This document shows, in pieces, positions 24,544-32,685 of a stretch of DNA of 62,574 nt. A model generated the notes under the pieces. It saw only the letters and a program-made list of their open reading frames with translations. It had not been told where the DNA came from and made no database searches. The translations under genes and the position numbers were made by a program. This DNA comes from DMER64 sp964554535. GTDB lineage: Bacteria > Bacteroidota > Bacteroidia > Bacteroidales > UBA932. Each line of letters starts with the position of its first letter. Position 1 is the first letter of the stretch. Where the stretch lies: positions 1 to 62,574 of the forward strand of contig CAZKPB010000015.1 in assembly GCA_964554535.1 (NCBI GenBank). Direction: 5' to 3'.

Positions 24544-25515
24544 ATGAAACACTTAATAACTTGTTACCTCTTTCTTTTTTTTACTGTTTTCCCGCAGGAG
24601 GTTTTCCCGCAGGGGACCGCATGGACAGAAAAGATTCCTTTTGGGGACATGGATACGTGGGCTGTTCGTTTTATTAAGGAATCAATACTATTGGGCGGGC
24701 AGACAAAGCAAATCTATGCGCTGGGTCCCTTGGACACATTGTACGGCAACAATGCGTATGACTTTGACCAAACCGTTTGGGGAGTATCCAACGCCTATGC
24801 CAACGTGGTGGGGGTGGTCAAGGCGGCCAACACCCTGTATCCCGAGTTGCGCACTCCCGGCACCCGGGACTATTGCGCCCGTCTGGAATCCAAAATGGAG
24901 ACAGTCCGCGTTATAGGTTTGATTGACTTAAAAGTGGCCATTTCTGGTTCTCTGTTCCTGGGCCGGGTATTTGAACCGGTGCGCAGTGCCAATGACCCGT
25001 ACGGATGTGTAAGCTACGGCATTCCCTTTTCCAAAAGCCCCAAGGCTCTGGTGTTTGACGTGAAGGCCAACGTTTCTCCGGAACAAACCTTGACCAAGGC
25101 CCTGGGAATGGGCAGTTCCACCATTGACGGGCACGACGCCCCCCAGGTGTACGTCTTTCTGCAGAAACGCCGGGAAGACGAGAACGGTAACATAATTGCC
25201 CAAAGGGTAGGGACCGGCTTTGTGCGCTTTGAAACGTCGTTCCCCTGGAAAAATGATTACCGTCTGGAGATTCATTACGGGGACGTAACCGGTCTGAAGG
25301 GATGGGAAACATACAACAGCTGGTTTCCCCAATATGATGTCTACCGCTGCGTTAACAGTCGTGGCAAACTGGTGGAGGTGCTGGAACAAGGTTATGCCGC
25401 TCCGGGGGAAGCCCCCACACACGTTATGGTAATGTTTTCATCGGGCCATTTCCCGGCATTTTATACCCACCAGGGTAACGCGCTGTGGATAGACAACGTG
25501 CGTTGGGAGTATTGA
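24544..25515 (+). CDS. Secreted PCMD-domain protein
   Basis: 323 aa from the ATG at 24544; an in-frame ATG at 24520 lies upstream of the -7 box and is unlikely. Signal peptide MKHLITCYLFLFFTVFPQ. The body matches the PCMD (putative carbohydrate metabolism domain) pattern: FGDMDTWAVRFIKES, GQTKQIYALGP, TVWGVSNAYANVVGVV, YCARLESKME, GIPFSKSPKALVFDVKANV and the terminal GNALWIDNVRWEY. Found in glycan-related contexts of Bacteroidota, but without a defined activity. Monocistronic or co-transcribed with the amidohydrolase that follows 34 bp downstream behind its own promoter. Confidence 0.78.
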   Translation: MKHLITCYLFLFFTVFPQEVFPQGTAWTEKIPFGDMDTWAVRFIKESILLGGQTKQIYALGPLDTLYGNNAYDFDQTVWGVSNAYANVVGVVKAANTLYPELRTPGTRDYCARLESKMETVRVIGLIDLKVAISGSLFLGRVFEPVRSANDPYGCVSYGIPFSKSPKALVFDVKANVSPEQTLTKALGMGSSTIDGHDAPQVYVFLQKRREDENGNIIAQRVGTGFVRFETSFPWKNDYRLEIHYGDVTGLKGWETYNSWFPQYDVYRCVNSRGKLVEVLEQGYAAPGEAPTHVMVMFSSGHFPAFYTHQGNALWIDNVRWEY

Positions 25516-25546
25516 TTTGCCTAAACGCGCGTATTTGCTATATTTG
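25516..25546 (+). promoter_or_regulatory. Promoter of the amidohydrolase gene, leaderless geometry
   Basis: TTTG at 25516-25519, a 19-bp spacer, TATATTTG at 25539-25546. The ATG begins at 25550, only 3 bp after the -7 box. Confidence 0.75.
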
Positions 25547-25549
25547 CAT

Positions 25550-26845
25550 ATGGAACACAAGATTCTGATAAAAAACATTCTGTGGAACAAGGTTCGCAAG
25601 GATGTACTGATAGAAGGAAACCTCATAAAGGCCGTGGAAGATGCCGGAGTGCTGTCTGCACTGGACGCGGTAAATGATTGCGGCAAAGTGATAGACGGAG
25701 CTCACAAGGCCATTATTCCGGGCTTTGTAAACGCGCACGCCCACTCGGCCATGACCCTTTTCAGAGGGGTGGGTGAGGACGTTCCCCTGGACCGCTGGCT
25801 CAAAGAACGCATCTGGCCCTACGAAGCCAAACTGAATGATGAAATGGTCTACTGGGGCGCCAAGATGGCTTGCCTGGAAATGATCCAGACCGGCACCACC
25901 ACGTTCAACGATATGTACTGGCACATAGAAGGCACACGCCGTGCGGCCGAGGAAATGGGAATGCGCTCGGTACAGTCCTTCTGCTGGCTTGACATGAAAG
26001 ACGATACCCAGCTTGAAAAGAACAAGACGGACCTTATCAATATGCACCGCCAGAGCGCTTCGTGGAGCCCGCTGACTTCTTTTGCGCTAAGCCCGCACGC
26101 CATATACACTGTCAGTGAGAAGGCCCTGCGCTACGTGAACAGCTATGCCAGGGACAACAACCTGCTTATCCACACCCATCTGGCCGAGACCCGTGCCGAG
26201 ATGGACCAGTCCGAGCATGACTACGGCATGAGCCCCACCGAATACCTCAACAAATTGGGCCTGCTTGGCCCCAACCTGATAGCCGCCCACTCGCTGTGGC
26301 TGAGTGCCGATGACATTAAGTTACTGGGTGACCATGGCGTGCACACGGTCCACAATCCCAACTCCAACCTCAAACTTGCCTCGGGCTACAAATTCAAATA
26401 CAACGAGTTGCGAGACGCCGGCGCCAATGTCTGCCTGGGTACGGACGGCTGTGCCAGTTCCAACAACCTGGACATGATTGACAGCATGAAGACTATGGCC
26501 CTGCTGCAGAAAGTTTGGCGCAACGACCCTTCGGCCATCCCACTCAAGGAATTGATGGCGGTGGCCTCGGAAAACGGCGCCAAAGCCTTGCGCCTGCACG
26601 CCGGCCGCGTGGAACCCGGTTACCTGGCCGACGTGGCCCTTGTGGAAATGGATAGTCCCGCCTTTGTGCCTAACCACTACTTTCTGGCCAATCTGGTCTA
26701 TGCGGCCAACGGCAATTCGGTGGACACGGTCATCTGCAACGGCAAAATCATTATGGAAAACCACACCATTCCTGGAGCCGGGGAAATCTACCGCAAGGTG
26801 GAAGAAGTGGCTAAAACGGTGGTTGATTACAAGAAAAAAAAATAA
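25550..26845 (+). CDS. Amidohydrolase, MTA/SAH deaminase type
   Basis: 431 aa from the ATG at 25550 (MEHKILIKN). Metal-dependent deaminase of the 5-methylthioadenosine/S-adenosylhomocysteine or chlorohydrolase group. Metal ligands: His63 and His65 in NAHAHSAMTL, His in HTHLAET, and Asp in LGTDGCASSNN; AAHSLWLS supplies the further His. A C-terminal composite beta domain closes the protein. The purine nucleoside phosphorylase starts 9 bp downstream, so deamination to an inosine-type nucleoside followed by phosphorolysis is a coherent salvage route. Exact substrate is inferred. Confidence 0.87.
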   Translation: MEHKILIKNILWNKVRKDVLIEGNLIKAVEDAGVLSALDAVNDCGKVIDGAHKAIIPGFVNAHAHSAMTLFRGVGEDVPLDRWLKERIWPYEAKLNDEMVYWGAKMACLEMIQTGTTTFNDMYWHIEGTRRAAEEMGMRSVQSFCWLDMKDDTQLEKNKTDLINMHRQSASWSPLTSFALSPHAIYTVSEKALRYVNSYARDNNLLIHTHLAETRAEMDQSEHDYGMSPTEYLNKLGLLGPNLIAAHSLWLSADDIKLLGDHGVHTVHNPNSNLKLASGYKFKYNELRDAGANVCLGTDGCASSNNLDMIDSMKTMALLQKVWRNDPSAIPLKELMAVASENGAKALRLHAGRVEPGYLADVALVEMDSPAFVPNHYFLANLVYAANGNSVDTVICNGKIIMENHTIPGAGEIYRKVEEVAKTVVDYKKKK

Positions 26846-26854
26846 TACTATCTG

Positions 26855-27673
26855 ATGATTCCTACTGAAACTTATCAAGAAGCGGCCGACTATATTCTGA
26901 GTCGTACAAAGTACAAACCGCGCGTGGCCATTGTGTTGGGCAGCGGTCTTGGCAAACTGGCAGACATCATTGAAGATCCTGTCATCATTCCTTACACGGA
27001 GATTCCCAATTTTCTCACCTCTACGGCCCCCGGACACAAGGGCAACCTGTTGCTGGGGCATCTGGGCGGGAAGGACGTGGTATGCATGCAGGGACGTTTT
27101 CATTATTACGAGGGTTATCCCATGGAACGCGTGACTTTCCCGGTACGCGTGTTCAAACTGATGGGCGTGGAAGCGCTGTTTGTTTCCAATGCCGCGGGCG
27201 GGGTCAATCCCAAATTCAAGGTGGGTGACCTGATGATTATCACCGACCATATCAGTCTGTTGCCCAACCCGTTGTTGGGGCAGAACAATCCCGACTTCGG
27301 CCCTCGTTTCCCGGATATGACCCGAACCTATGACCGCGAACTGCGCAAGATATGCGAGGACGTGGCCAGCATACACGGCTTCAAACTGCAACACGGTGTA
27401 TATATAGGAAGTACCGGCCCCACCTTTGAAACCCCGGCCGAGTACCGCTACCTCAAAACTTTGGGGGCCGATGCCACCGGAATGTCCACCGTACCGGAAG
27501 TTATTGTAGCGCATCACTGCGGCATGCGCGTCTTTGGCATGTCTGTCATCACCAACTCGGTAAGCGATATGGATGACAATTTTGTCAATGACGGGGCCGA
27601 TGTCATAGTCCAGGCCGACGCCGCTGCGGACAAAATGAGCACGCTTTTTGCAGACACAATTGCCAATATGTAA
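26855..27673 (+). CDS. Purine nucleoside phosphorylase
   Basis: 272 aa. PNP of the trimeric (PunA/human-type) family, splitting purine nucleosides with phosphate. Visible: VLGSGLGKLAD (phosphate loop), GRFHYYEGYPMERVTFPVRV, FVSNAAGGVNPKFKVGDLM (base-binding Ala/Gly loop), GPTFETPAEYR and VIAHHCGMRVFGMSVITN. Length and motif order are normal. Second gene of an operon with the amidohydrolase. Confidence 0.94.
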   Translation: MIPTETYQEAADYILSRTKYKPRVAIVLGSGLGKLADIIEDPVIIPYTEIPNFLTSTAPGHKGNLLLGHLGGKDVVCMQGRFHYYEGYPMERVTFPVRVFKLMGVEALFVSNAAGGVNPKFKVGDLMIITDHISLLPNPLLGQNNPDFGPRFPDMTRTYDRELRKICEDVASIHGFKLQHGVYIGSTGPTFETPAEYRYLKTLGADATGMSTVPEVIVAHHCGMRVFGMSVITNSVSDMDDNFVNDGADVIVQADAAADKMSTLFADTIANM

Positions 27674-27684
27674 AAGATATTAAC

Positions 27685-27692
27685 TACTTTTG
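27685..27692 (+). promoter_or_regulatory. -7 box TACTTTTG for the carboxyltransferase gene
   Basis: Consensus -7 box 41 bp before the ATG at 27734. The -33 region would lie in the end of the phosphorylase gene and shows no clear TTTG. Confidence 0.5.
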
Positions 27693-27733
27693 CGCGATTT
27701 TTTTGAATTTTCAAGTACTTAATTATATAGATA

Positions 27734-29521
27734 ATGGCAAATAATAGAGAGATTAAATTCTGTCTCGTGTACCGGGACATGTGGCAATCATCGGGCAAGT
27801 ATGTCCCCATGGTGCACCAGTTGAAACAGATTGCTCCCCTGATTGTAGATATGGGATGCTTTGACCGCGTGGAAACCAACGGCGGTGCTTTTGAACAAGT
27901 TAATTTACTTTTTGGTGAAAACCCCAACGTAGCCGTGCGCGAGTGGACCAAACCCCTACGCGCCGCCGGAATCCAGACCCAAATGCTGGAACGCGGCCTC
28001 AACGGGTTGCGTATGTTCCCCGTACCGGCTGACGTACGTCGCCTGATGTTTAAAGTCAAAAAAGCCCAGGGCACTGACATTGCCCGTTCTTTCTGCGGCT
28101 TGAACGATACCCGTAACCTGGAACTGTCCGTCAAATACGCCAAGGAAGCCGGAATGATTTCGCAGGCCGCCCTGAGTATCACCCATTCTCCCATCAATAC
28201 GGTAGAATACTTTATGAAGGCTGTGGATGACCTGGTAGGCTTTGGTACCGACGAAATTGCCCTTAAGGATATGGCCGGTGTCGGCCGTCCCGTAATGCTT
28301 GGACAACTGGTTTACCAGATCAAGAAAAAATACCCTCATATCAAAGTACAGTACCACGGTCATACCGGCCCCGGTTTCTCGGTAGCTTCCATGCTGGAAG
28401 TGGCCCGTGCCGGTGCGGACGTGCTGGACGTTGCTATGGAACCCCTCAGCTGGGGCAAGGTGCATCCCGACGTAATTACCATTCAGGCTATGTTGCGTGA
28501 CGCAGGCTTCAAGGTGAAAGACATCAATATGAAGGCATATATGGAAGCCCGCGCCATGACTCAGTCCTTTATAGATGACTATCTGGGATACTTCATTGAC
28601 GGCGGTAACAAGACGATGACCTCCCTGCTGGTAGGTTGCGGCCTCCCCGGTGGTATGATGGGTTCCATGATGGCCGACCTCAAAGGGTTCCACAATGCCA
28701 TCAATATGTCCCTGCGTGCCCAGGGCAAGAAAGAAATCACCATTGACGGTCTGGTTACCATGTTGTTCCAGGAAGTGGAATACGTATGGCCCAGACTGGG
28801 ATATCCTCCGTTGGTAACTCCCTTCAGCCAGTATGTCAAGAATATCGCCCTCATGAACCTGATGCACCTGCTCAAAGGCGAAGAACGCTGGAAGACCATA
28901 GATAAGAACGCCTGGGATATGATTCTGGGTAACTGTGGCCGTCTGCCCGGTCCTTTGGCTCCGGAAATTGTGGAACTGGTCAAATCGCAAGGCAAAGAAT
29001 TCTTTACCGGCAACCCGCAGAACGAATATCCCGATGCATTGGAAGGTTATCGCAAAGAAATGAAAGAAAACAACTGGGACTTTGGACAGGACGATGAAGA
29101 ACTCTTTGAACTGGCCATGCACGACCGTCAATACCGCGACTACAAGAGCGGCATTGCCAAAGAACGTTTCCAGAAAGATTTGGAAGACGCCCGCGCCCAA
29201 GCCGGTGCCCCTATTATCACGGAACGTCCCGTTGTGGAAATGCCCAAATTTGACGTCAACAAAGTACTGGAACAATATCCCAACGCCAAACCGCTTCAGG
29301 CAGCCGCCAAAGGCCAGGTGGTATGGCAATACGACGTGGTGGGTCAGTCGACTGCACCTGTCGTGGGAACTTCAGTAAAAGAAGGTAGCCACGTCGGCTA
29401 TATCCAGGCCTATTACGGCATGGAACCCATTGTAGCCCAAGCTTCCGGTAAATTGGTGGTAATCAACGCCAAACAGGGAGCGCTTGTTGAGAAGAACGAA
29501 ATCATTGGCTTTATTGCCTAA
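27734..29521 (+). CDS. Pyruvate/oxaloacetate carboxyltransferase subunit
   Basis: 595 aa. TIM-barrel carboxyltransferase of the oxaloacetate decarboxylase alpha/pyruvate carboxylase B type, which moves CO2 between biotin and a 2-oxoacid. The barrel keeps the metal-binding Asp (LVYRDMWQSSGKY), the carbamylated-Lys region (EIALKDMAGVG) and the His pair (QYHGHTGPGFS). The helical PYC_OADA domain follows. The last 70 residues look like a biotinyl/lipoyl domain, but where EAMKMEN is expected it reads QAYYGMEP, so no biotinylatable Lys is present. It may rely on a separate carrier, or the domain may be structural. Own promoter and a strong terminator. Confidence 0.85.
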   Translation: MANNREIKFCLVYRDMWQSSGKYVPMVHQLKQIAPLIVDMGCFDRVETNGGAFEQVNLLFGENPNVAVREWTKPLRAAGIQTQMLERGLNGLRMFPVPADVRRLMFKVKKAQGTDIARSFCGLNDTRNLELSVKYAKEAGMISQAALSITHSPINTVEYFMKAVDDLVGFGTDEIALKDMAGVGRPVMLGQLVYQIKKKYPHIKVQYHGHTGPGFSVASMLEVARAGADVLDVAMEPLSWGKVHPDVITIQAMLRDAGFKVKDINMKAYMEARAMTQSFIDDYLGYFIDGGNKTMTSLLVGCGLPGGMMGSMMADLKGFHNAINMSLRAQGKKEITIDGLVTMLFQEVEYVWPRLGYPPLVTPFSQYVKNIALMNLMHLLKGEERWKTIDKNAWDMILGNCGRLPGPLAPEIVELVKSQGKEFFTGNPQNEYPDALEGYRKEMKENNWDFGQDDEELFELAMHDRQYRDYKSGIAKERFQKDLEDARAQAGAPIITERPVVEMPKFDVNKVLEQYPNAKPLQAAAKGQVVWQYDVVGQSTAPVVGTSVKEGSHVGYIQAYYGMEPIVAQASGKLVVINAKQGALVEKNEIIGFIA

Positions 29522-29538
29522 TTTTTCCCTAACTTAGT

Positions 29539-29578
29539 ACCCGCTGTAACCAAAATAACCGTTACAGCGGGTTTTTTG
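29539..29578 (+). terminator. Rho-independent terminator directly before the symporter start
   Basis: A perfect 12-bp stem (acccgctgtaac/gttacagcgggt) with a 10-nt loop runs into six T. The next ATG is at 29582, 4 bp after the U-tract. Confidence 0.9.
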
Positions 29579-29581
29579 TTT

Positions 29582-30814
29582 ATGGCTAAACGATTTAAGC
29601 TGGCGCTTCACTGGCAGATTCTCATTGGTATTTGTGCAGGTATTCTATTTGGTCTGTTTGGGCACGAGTACACCGGATATGTAAAATGGGCGGGAGACCT
29701 TTTCCTGAGAGGTCTTAAAATGGTAGTTATCCCTTTGGTCTTCAGTGCGCTGGTAATGGGTGTGGCCAGTATTGGCAAAGCCTCCGATTTTGGCCGAATT
29801 GCCGGAAAAACGTTTGCCTATTATATTGCCACCACACTCATAGCCTGTGTGATAGGTCTGTTGCTGGTCAATAGCTTTCATCCCGGGGTGGGGTTGGATA
29901 TGCAACTGCAAGAAACCGTCACTTCCATTGAGGCCGCGCAGGTGTCCTTTGTGGACCAGATGTTGGCCATAGTCCCGGAAAATATTGTGAAAGCCATGGC
30001 CGAGGGCACTATGTTGCCGGTTATCTTTTTTGCTATCCTATTTGGACTGTATATCAACCATTCTTCGGAAAAGACGCGTGCCACGCTGACGGATCTGTTC
30101 AACGCCGTGTATGAAGTGATGATCAAAATAACCTTACTGGTCATCCGTTTTGCTCCCATCGGCCTTTTTGGGGTAGTGTCTTCCATGATTGGTCGGTATG
30201 CGGGGGACCCGGCCGCAATGGCCGCCATTTTCGGGAGCCTGGGTATTTATGCCGCACTGATTGCCGGTGGCTGTGTGATTCAGGGGGCTCTGGTGCTGCC
30301 GGGCATTTTTGCGGTGCTTATAAGAAAGAATCCATTCAAATTTATGAAACAGATGGGCACGGCGTTGCTAACCGCCTTTACCACGGCCAGCAGTGCCGCC
30401 AGTCTGCCCATTTCCCTGCAGGACATTCAGGAAAAGACGGGGGTGTCGCGCAAGATTGCCGGTTTCTGTCTGCCGTTGGGCAATACCATTAATATGAACG
30501 GGACGGCACTCTTTGAATGTGTGACGGCCATCTTCATTGCGCAGGTGTACGGAGTGGAACTTACGCTGGTGCAGGAAATCATCATTATTGTCACCAGTCT
30601 GTTTGCCGCCGTTGGCTCGGCCGGTATTCCGCTGGCCGGATTGGTAATGCTGGCTGTGGTGCTGGAAGCCGTGGGGTTGCCGCTGGAAGGGATTGGCCTT
30701 ATTCTGGTGGTGCAGCAGCCGCTGGATATGATCCGTAGCGCGGTCAATGTCTGGGGAGACCAGACCGGTGCGGTAATTGTGGCCATAAGTGAAGGTGAGA
30801 CACTCAATCTATAG
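29582..30814 (+). CDS. Dicarboxylate/amino acid:cation symporter (DAACS)
   Basis: 410 aa from the ATG at 29582; upstream TTG codons lie in the terminator. Inner-membrane glutamate/aspartate or C4-dicarboxylate symporter. Typical segments: GDLFLRGLKMVVIPLVFSALVMGV, the serine-rich TASSAASLP in hairpin 1, PLGNTINMNGTALFE (substrate- and ion-binding NMNGT) and IPLAGLVMLAVVL. About eight TM helices plus two re-entrant hairpins. It lies immediately behind a strong terminator with no obvious promoter of its own. Placed after a C4/C3-acid carboxyltransferase, it may import dicarboxylates. Confidence 0.92.
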   Translation: MAKRFKLALHWQILIGICAGILFGLFGHEYTGYVKWAGDLFLRGLKMVVIPLVFSALVMGVASIGKASDFGRIAGKTFAYYIATTLIACVIGLLLVNSFHPGVGLDMQLQETVTSIEAAQVSFVDQMLAIVPENIVKAMAEGTMLPVIFFAILFGLYINHSSEKTRATLTDLFNAVYEVMIKITLLVIRFAPIGLFGVVSSMIGRYAGDPAAMAAIFGSLGIYAALIAGGCVIQGALVLPGIFAVLIRKNPFKFMKQMGTALLTAFTTASSAASLPISLQDIQEKTGVSRKIAGFCLPLGNTINMNGTALFECVTAIFIAQVYGVELTLVQEIIIIVTSLFAAVGSAGIPLAGLVMLAVVLEAVGLPLEGIGLILVVQQPLDMIRSAVNVWGDQTGAVIVAISEGETLNL

Positions 30815-30853
30815 GTGCTGAAAATCATTATTAATTAATATTCAGAGAATAAT

Positions 30854-31477
30854 ATGGAATCTCTTCCTTTTATACAGTGGTGCCTGGAGCATTTGAATTA
30901 CTGGACCGTCACCCTGCTGATGACCATAGAAAGTTCGTTTATTCCCTTTCCTTCAGAAATAGTGGTGCCCCCTGCAGCCTATATGGCGGCGGCCGGGCAG
31001 CTCAATATCTGGGGCGTTATCCTTTCAGCCACCCTCGGGGCCCTGTTGGGAGCCCTCGTCAATTACGGCCTGTCGGTATGGATAGGCAGGGCGTTGGTGT
31101 ATAAATTTGTCAACTCGCGCTTTGGCCACGCCTGCCTGCTGAGTCAGGAAAAAATAGAGAAAGCCGAGGCCTATTTTGTCAAATACGGCAACGTCTCTAC
31201 CTTTGTGGGCCGTCTTGTGCCCGCCGTGCGGCAAGTTATTTCCATTCCCGCCGGGTTGGCGCGGATGCCTATAGGACGCTTTATAGGGTTTACTTGTTTG
31301 GGAGCGGGTATCTGGAATTCCGTGCTGGCGGCCTTGGGTTACTACCTGCATCGGGCCGTGCCTATGGAAGAACTGTCGGCTACGGTTTCTCATTATGCCA
31401 CTCAAATTTCGTATGTTTGCATTGGCATAGGGGTGCTGGTGTTTGGTTACATTTTGTATAAACTTATATGGAAATAG
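30854..31477 (+). CDS. DedA-family membrane protein
   Basis: 207 aa. Inner-membrane protein of the DedA/VTT superfamily, now linked to undecaprenyl-phosphate or phospholipid flipping. SSFIPFPSEIVVPPAAYMAA shows the family-typical first re-entrant loop, and FVGRLVPAVRQVISIPAGLARM carries the conserved Arg/Pro core. About five hydrophobic segments. Its last codons overlap the CNNM-type gene by 10 bp, so the two are translationally coupled. Confidence 0.92.
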   Translation: MESLPFIQWCLEHLNYWTVTLLMTIESSFIPFPSEIVVPPAAYMAAAGQLNIWGVILSATLGALLGALVNYGLSVWIGRALVYKFVNSRFGHACLLSQEKIEKAEAYFVKYGNVSTFVGRLVPAVRQVISIPAGLARMPIGRFIGFTCLGAGIWNSVLAALGYYLHRAVPMEELSATVSHYATQISYVCIGIGVLVFGYILYKLIWK

Positions 31478-32685
31478 TTGTTATTCTGCTGCTTATTCTG
31501 CTAAATGGTATGCTGTCCATGACGGAAATGGTCTTTGTGTCATCCCGCAAATACCGCGCACAGGCAGATGAGCGGTTTCTCTCCACCATTCAGATAGGCA
31601 TCACGCTGATCTCCATTCTGACCGGTTTGATTTCTGGCGAGTCGTTTGGTGCCGCTTTTGCGCAATGGCTTTCGCAGTGGGGCTGGCTCTCCGCCTCGGC
31701 CCATTGGGTAGCCAAAGTACTTATTGTGGTGGCTGTCACTTACGTGACACTTGTCATTGGAGAATTGGTGCCCAAGCGCATAGGGATGGCGGTGCCGGAC
31801 AAGGTGGCCCGGGCCATGGCGGGTTTCATGAAGTTTATGCGTACCCTGGCCATGCCTTTTGTCTGGGTGCTGGCACAGAGTACCAAGGGACTGATGCACC
31901 TGATGGGCATGGGCAATCTGGCCGATACAAAAGTTACTGAAAAAGAAGTGATTGACCTGGTGGAAGAAGGCATGGAAGACGGCGAGATAGATGAAGTGGA
32001 ACAAGAACTGGTGGGCCGTATTTTCAATCTGGGGGACCGCAGCGTGGATACCATTATGACACACCGCAGCGAATTGGTCTGGCTTGACTTGACGGAATCC
32101 AATGCGGAAAACCTGCAGATTGTGAAGGACAATCCGCACGGCATCTATCCGGTGGCCAACCAGCAGTTGGACGATATCCGCGGGGTAGTGTTCATGAAAG
32201 ATTTATTTGACCGCATGGGCCATCCGCAGTTCAAGCTGGCCTCGGTGGTGCAGCGCCCTATGTTCCTGCCCGAAAATGTGAGTGTATACGCCGCACTGGA
32301 ACAATTACGCAACCAATACAGCAAATACGCCCTGATTATTGACGAGTTTGGCGGCATCCAGGGAATGGTCACCCATTCTGACGTGATGGAAGCGCTTATT
32401 GGAGAATTGCCCGAGAATAAAGAGGACCACGACATTGTGGACCGCGAGGACGGATCGTGGCTGGTCGACGGCCAGTGCGACTTCTATACATTTCTGGAAC
32501 ATCTTGATATGGAAGAACTTGCGGCCCAAAACGACTACAACACGCTGAGCGGCCTGATTTTGGACAAATTGGAACACGTGCCCATTACCGGAGAAAAAAT
32601 GGAATGGCAGGGCCTGCTGTTTGAAGTGGTGGATATGGACGTGGCCCGGATAGACAAGGTGCTTGTCAGCCGTGTGGCTGCCTAA
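31468..32685 (+). CDS. CNNM/CorC-type transporter (DUF21-CBS-CorC_HlyC)
   Basis: 405 aa. Hemolysin-C-like membrane protein of the CNNM/MpfA family, associated with Mg2+ or Co2+ efflux. The N-terminal DUF21 region has four hydrophobic segments (VVILLLILLNGMLSMTE; VLIVVAVTYVTLVIGELVPKR). A CBS pair spans about residues 190-320 (DTIMTHRSELVWLD; YSKYALIIDEFGGIQGMVT) and the C-terminal CorC_HlyC domain ends near 402. It overlaps dedA at its start and the convergent patatin gene by 4 bp at its end. Confidence 0.92.
   Translation: MEIVVILLLILLNGMLSMTEMVFVSSRKYRAQADERFLSTIQIGITLISILTGLISGESFGAAFAQWLSQWGWLSASAHWVAKVLIVVAVTYVTLVIGELVPKRIGMAVPDKVARAMAGFMKFMRTLAMPFVWVLAQSTKGLMHLMGMGNLADTKVTEKEVIDLVEEGMEDGEIDEVEQELVGRIFNLGDRSVDTIMTHRSELVWLDLTESNAENLQIVKDNPHGIYPVANQQLDDIRGVVFMKDLFDRMGHPQFKLASVVQRPMFLPENVSVYAALEQLRNQYSKYALIIDEFGGIQGMVTHSDVMEALIGELPENKEDHDIVDREDGSWLVDGQCDFYTFLEHLDMEELAAQNDYNTLSGLILDKLEHVPITGEKMEWQGLLFEVVDMDVARIDKVLVSRVAA

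Noticed and set aside
27956..29329. A 457-codon open frame antisense to the carboxyltransferase
   Set aside because: His/Gln/Phe-rich shadow translation with no domain; the forward gene is unambiguous and has its own terminator.
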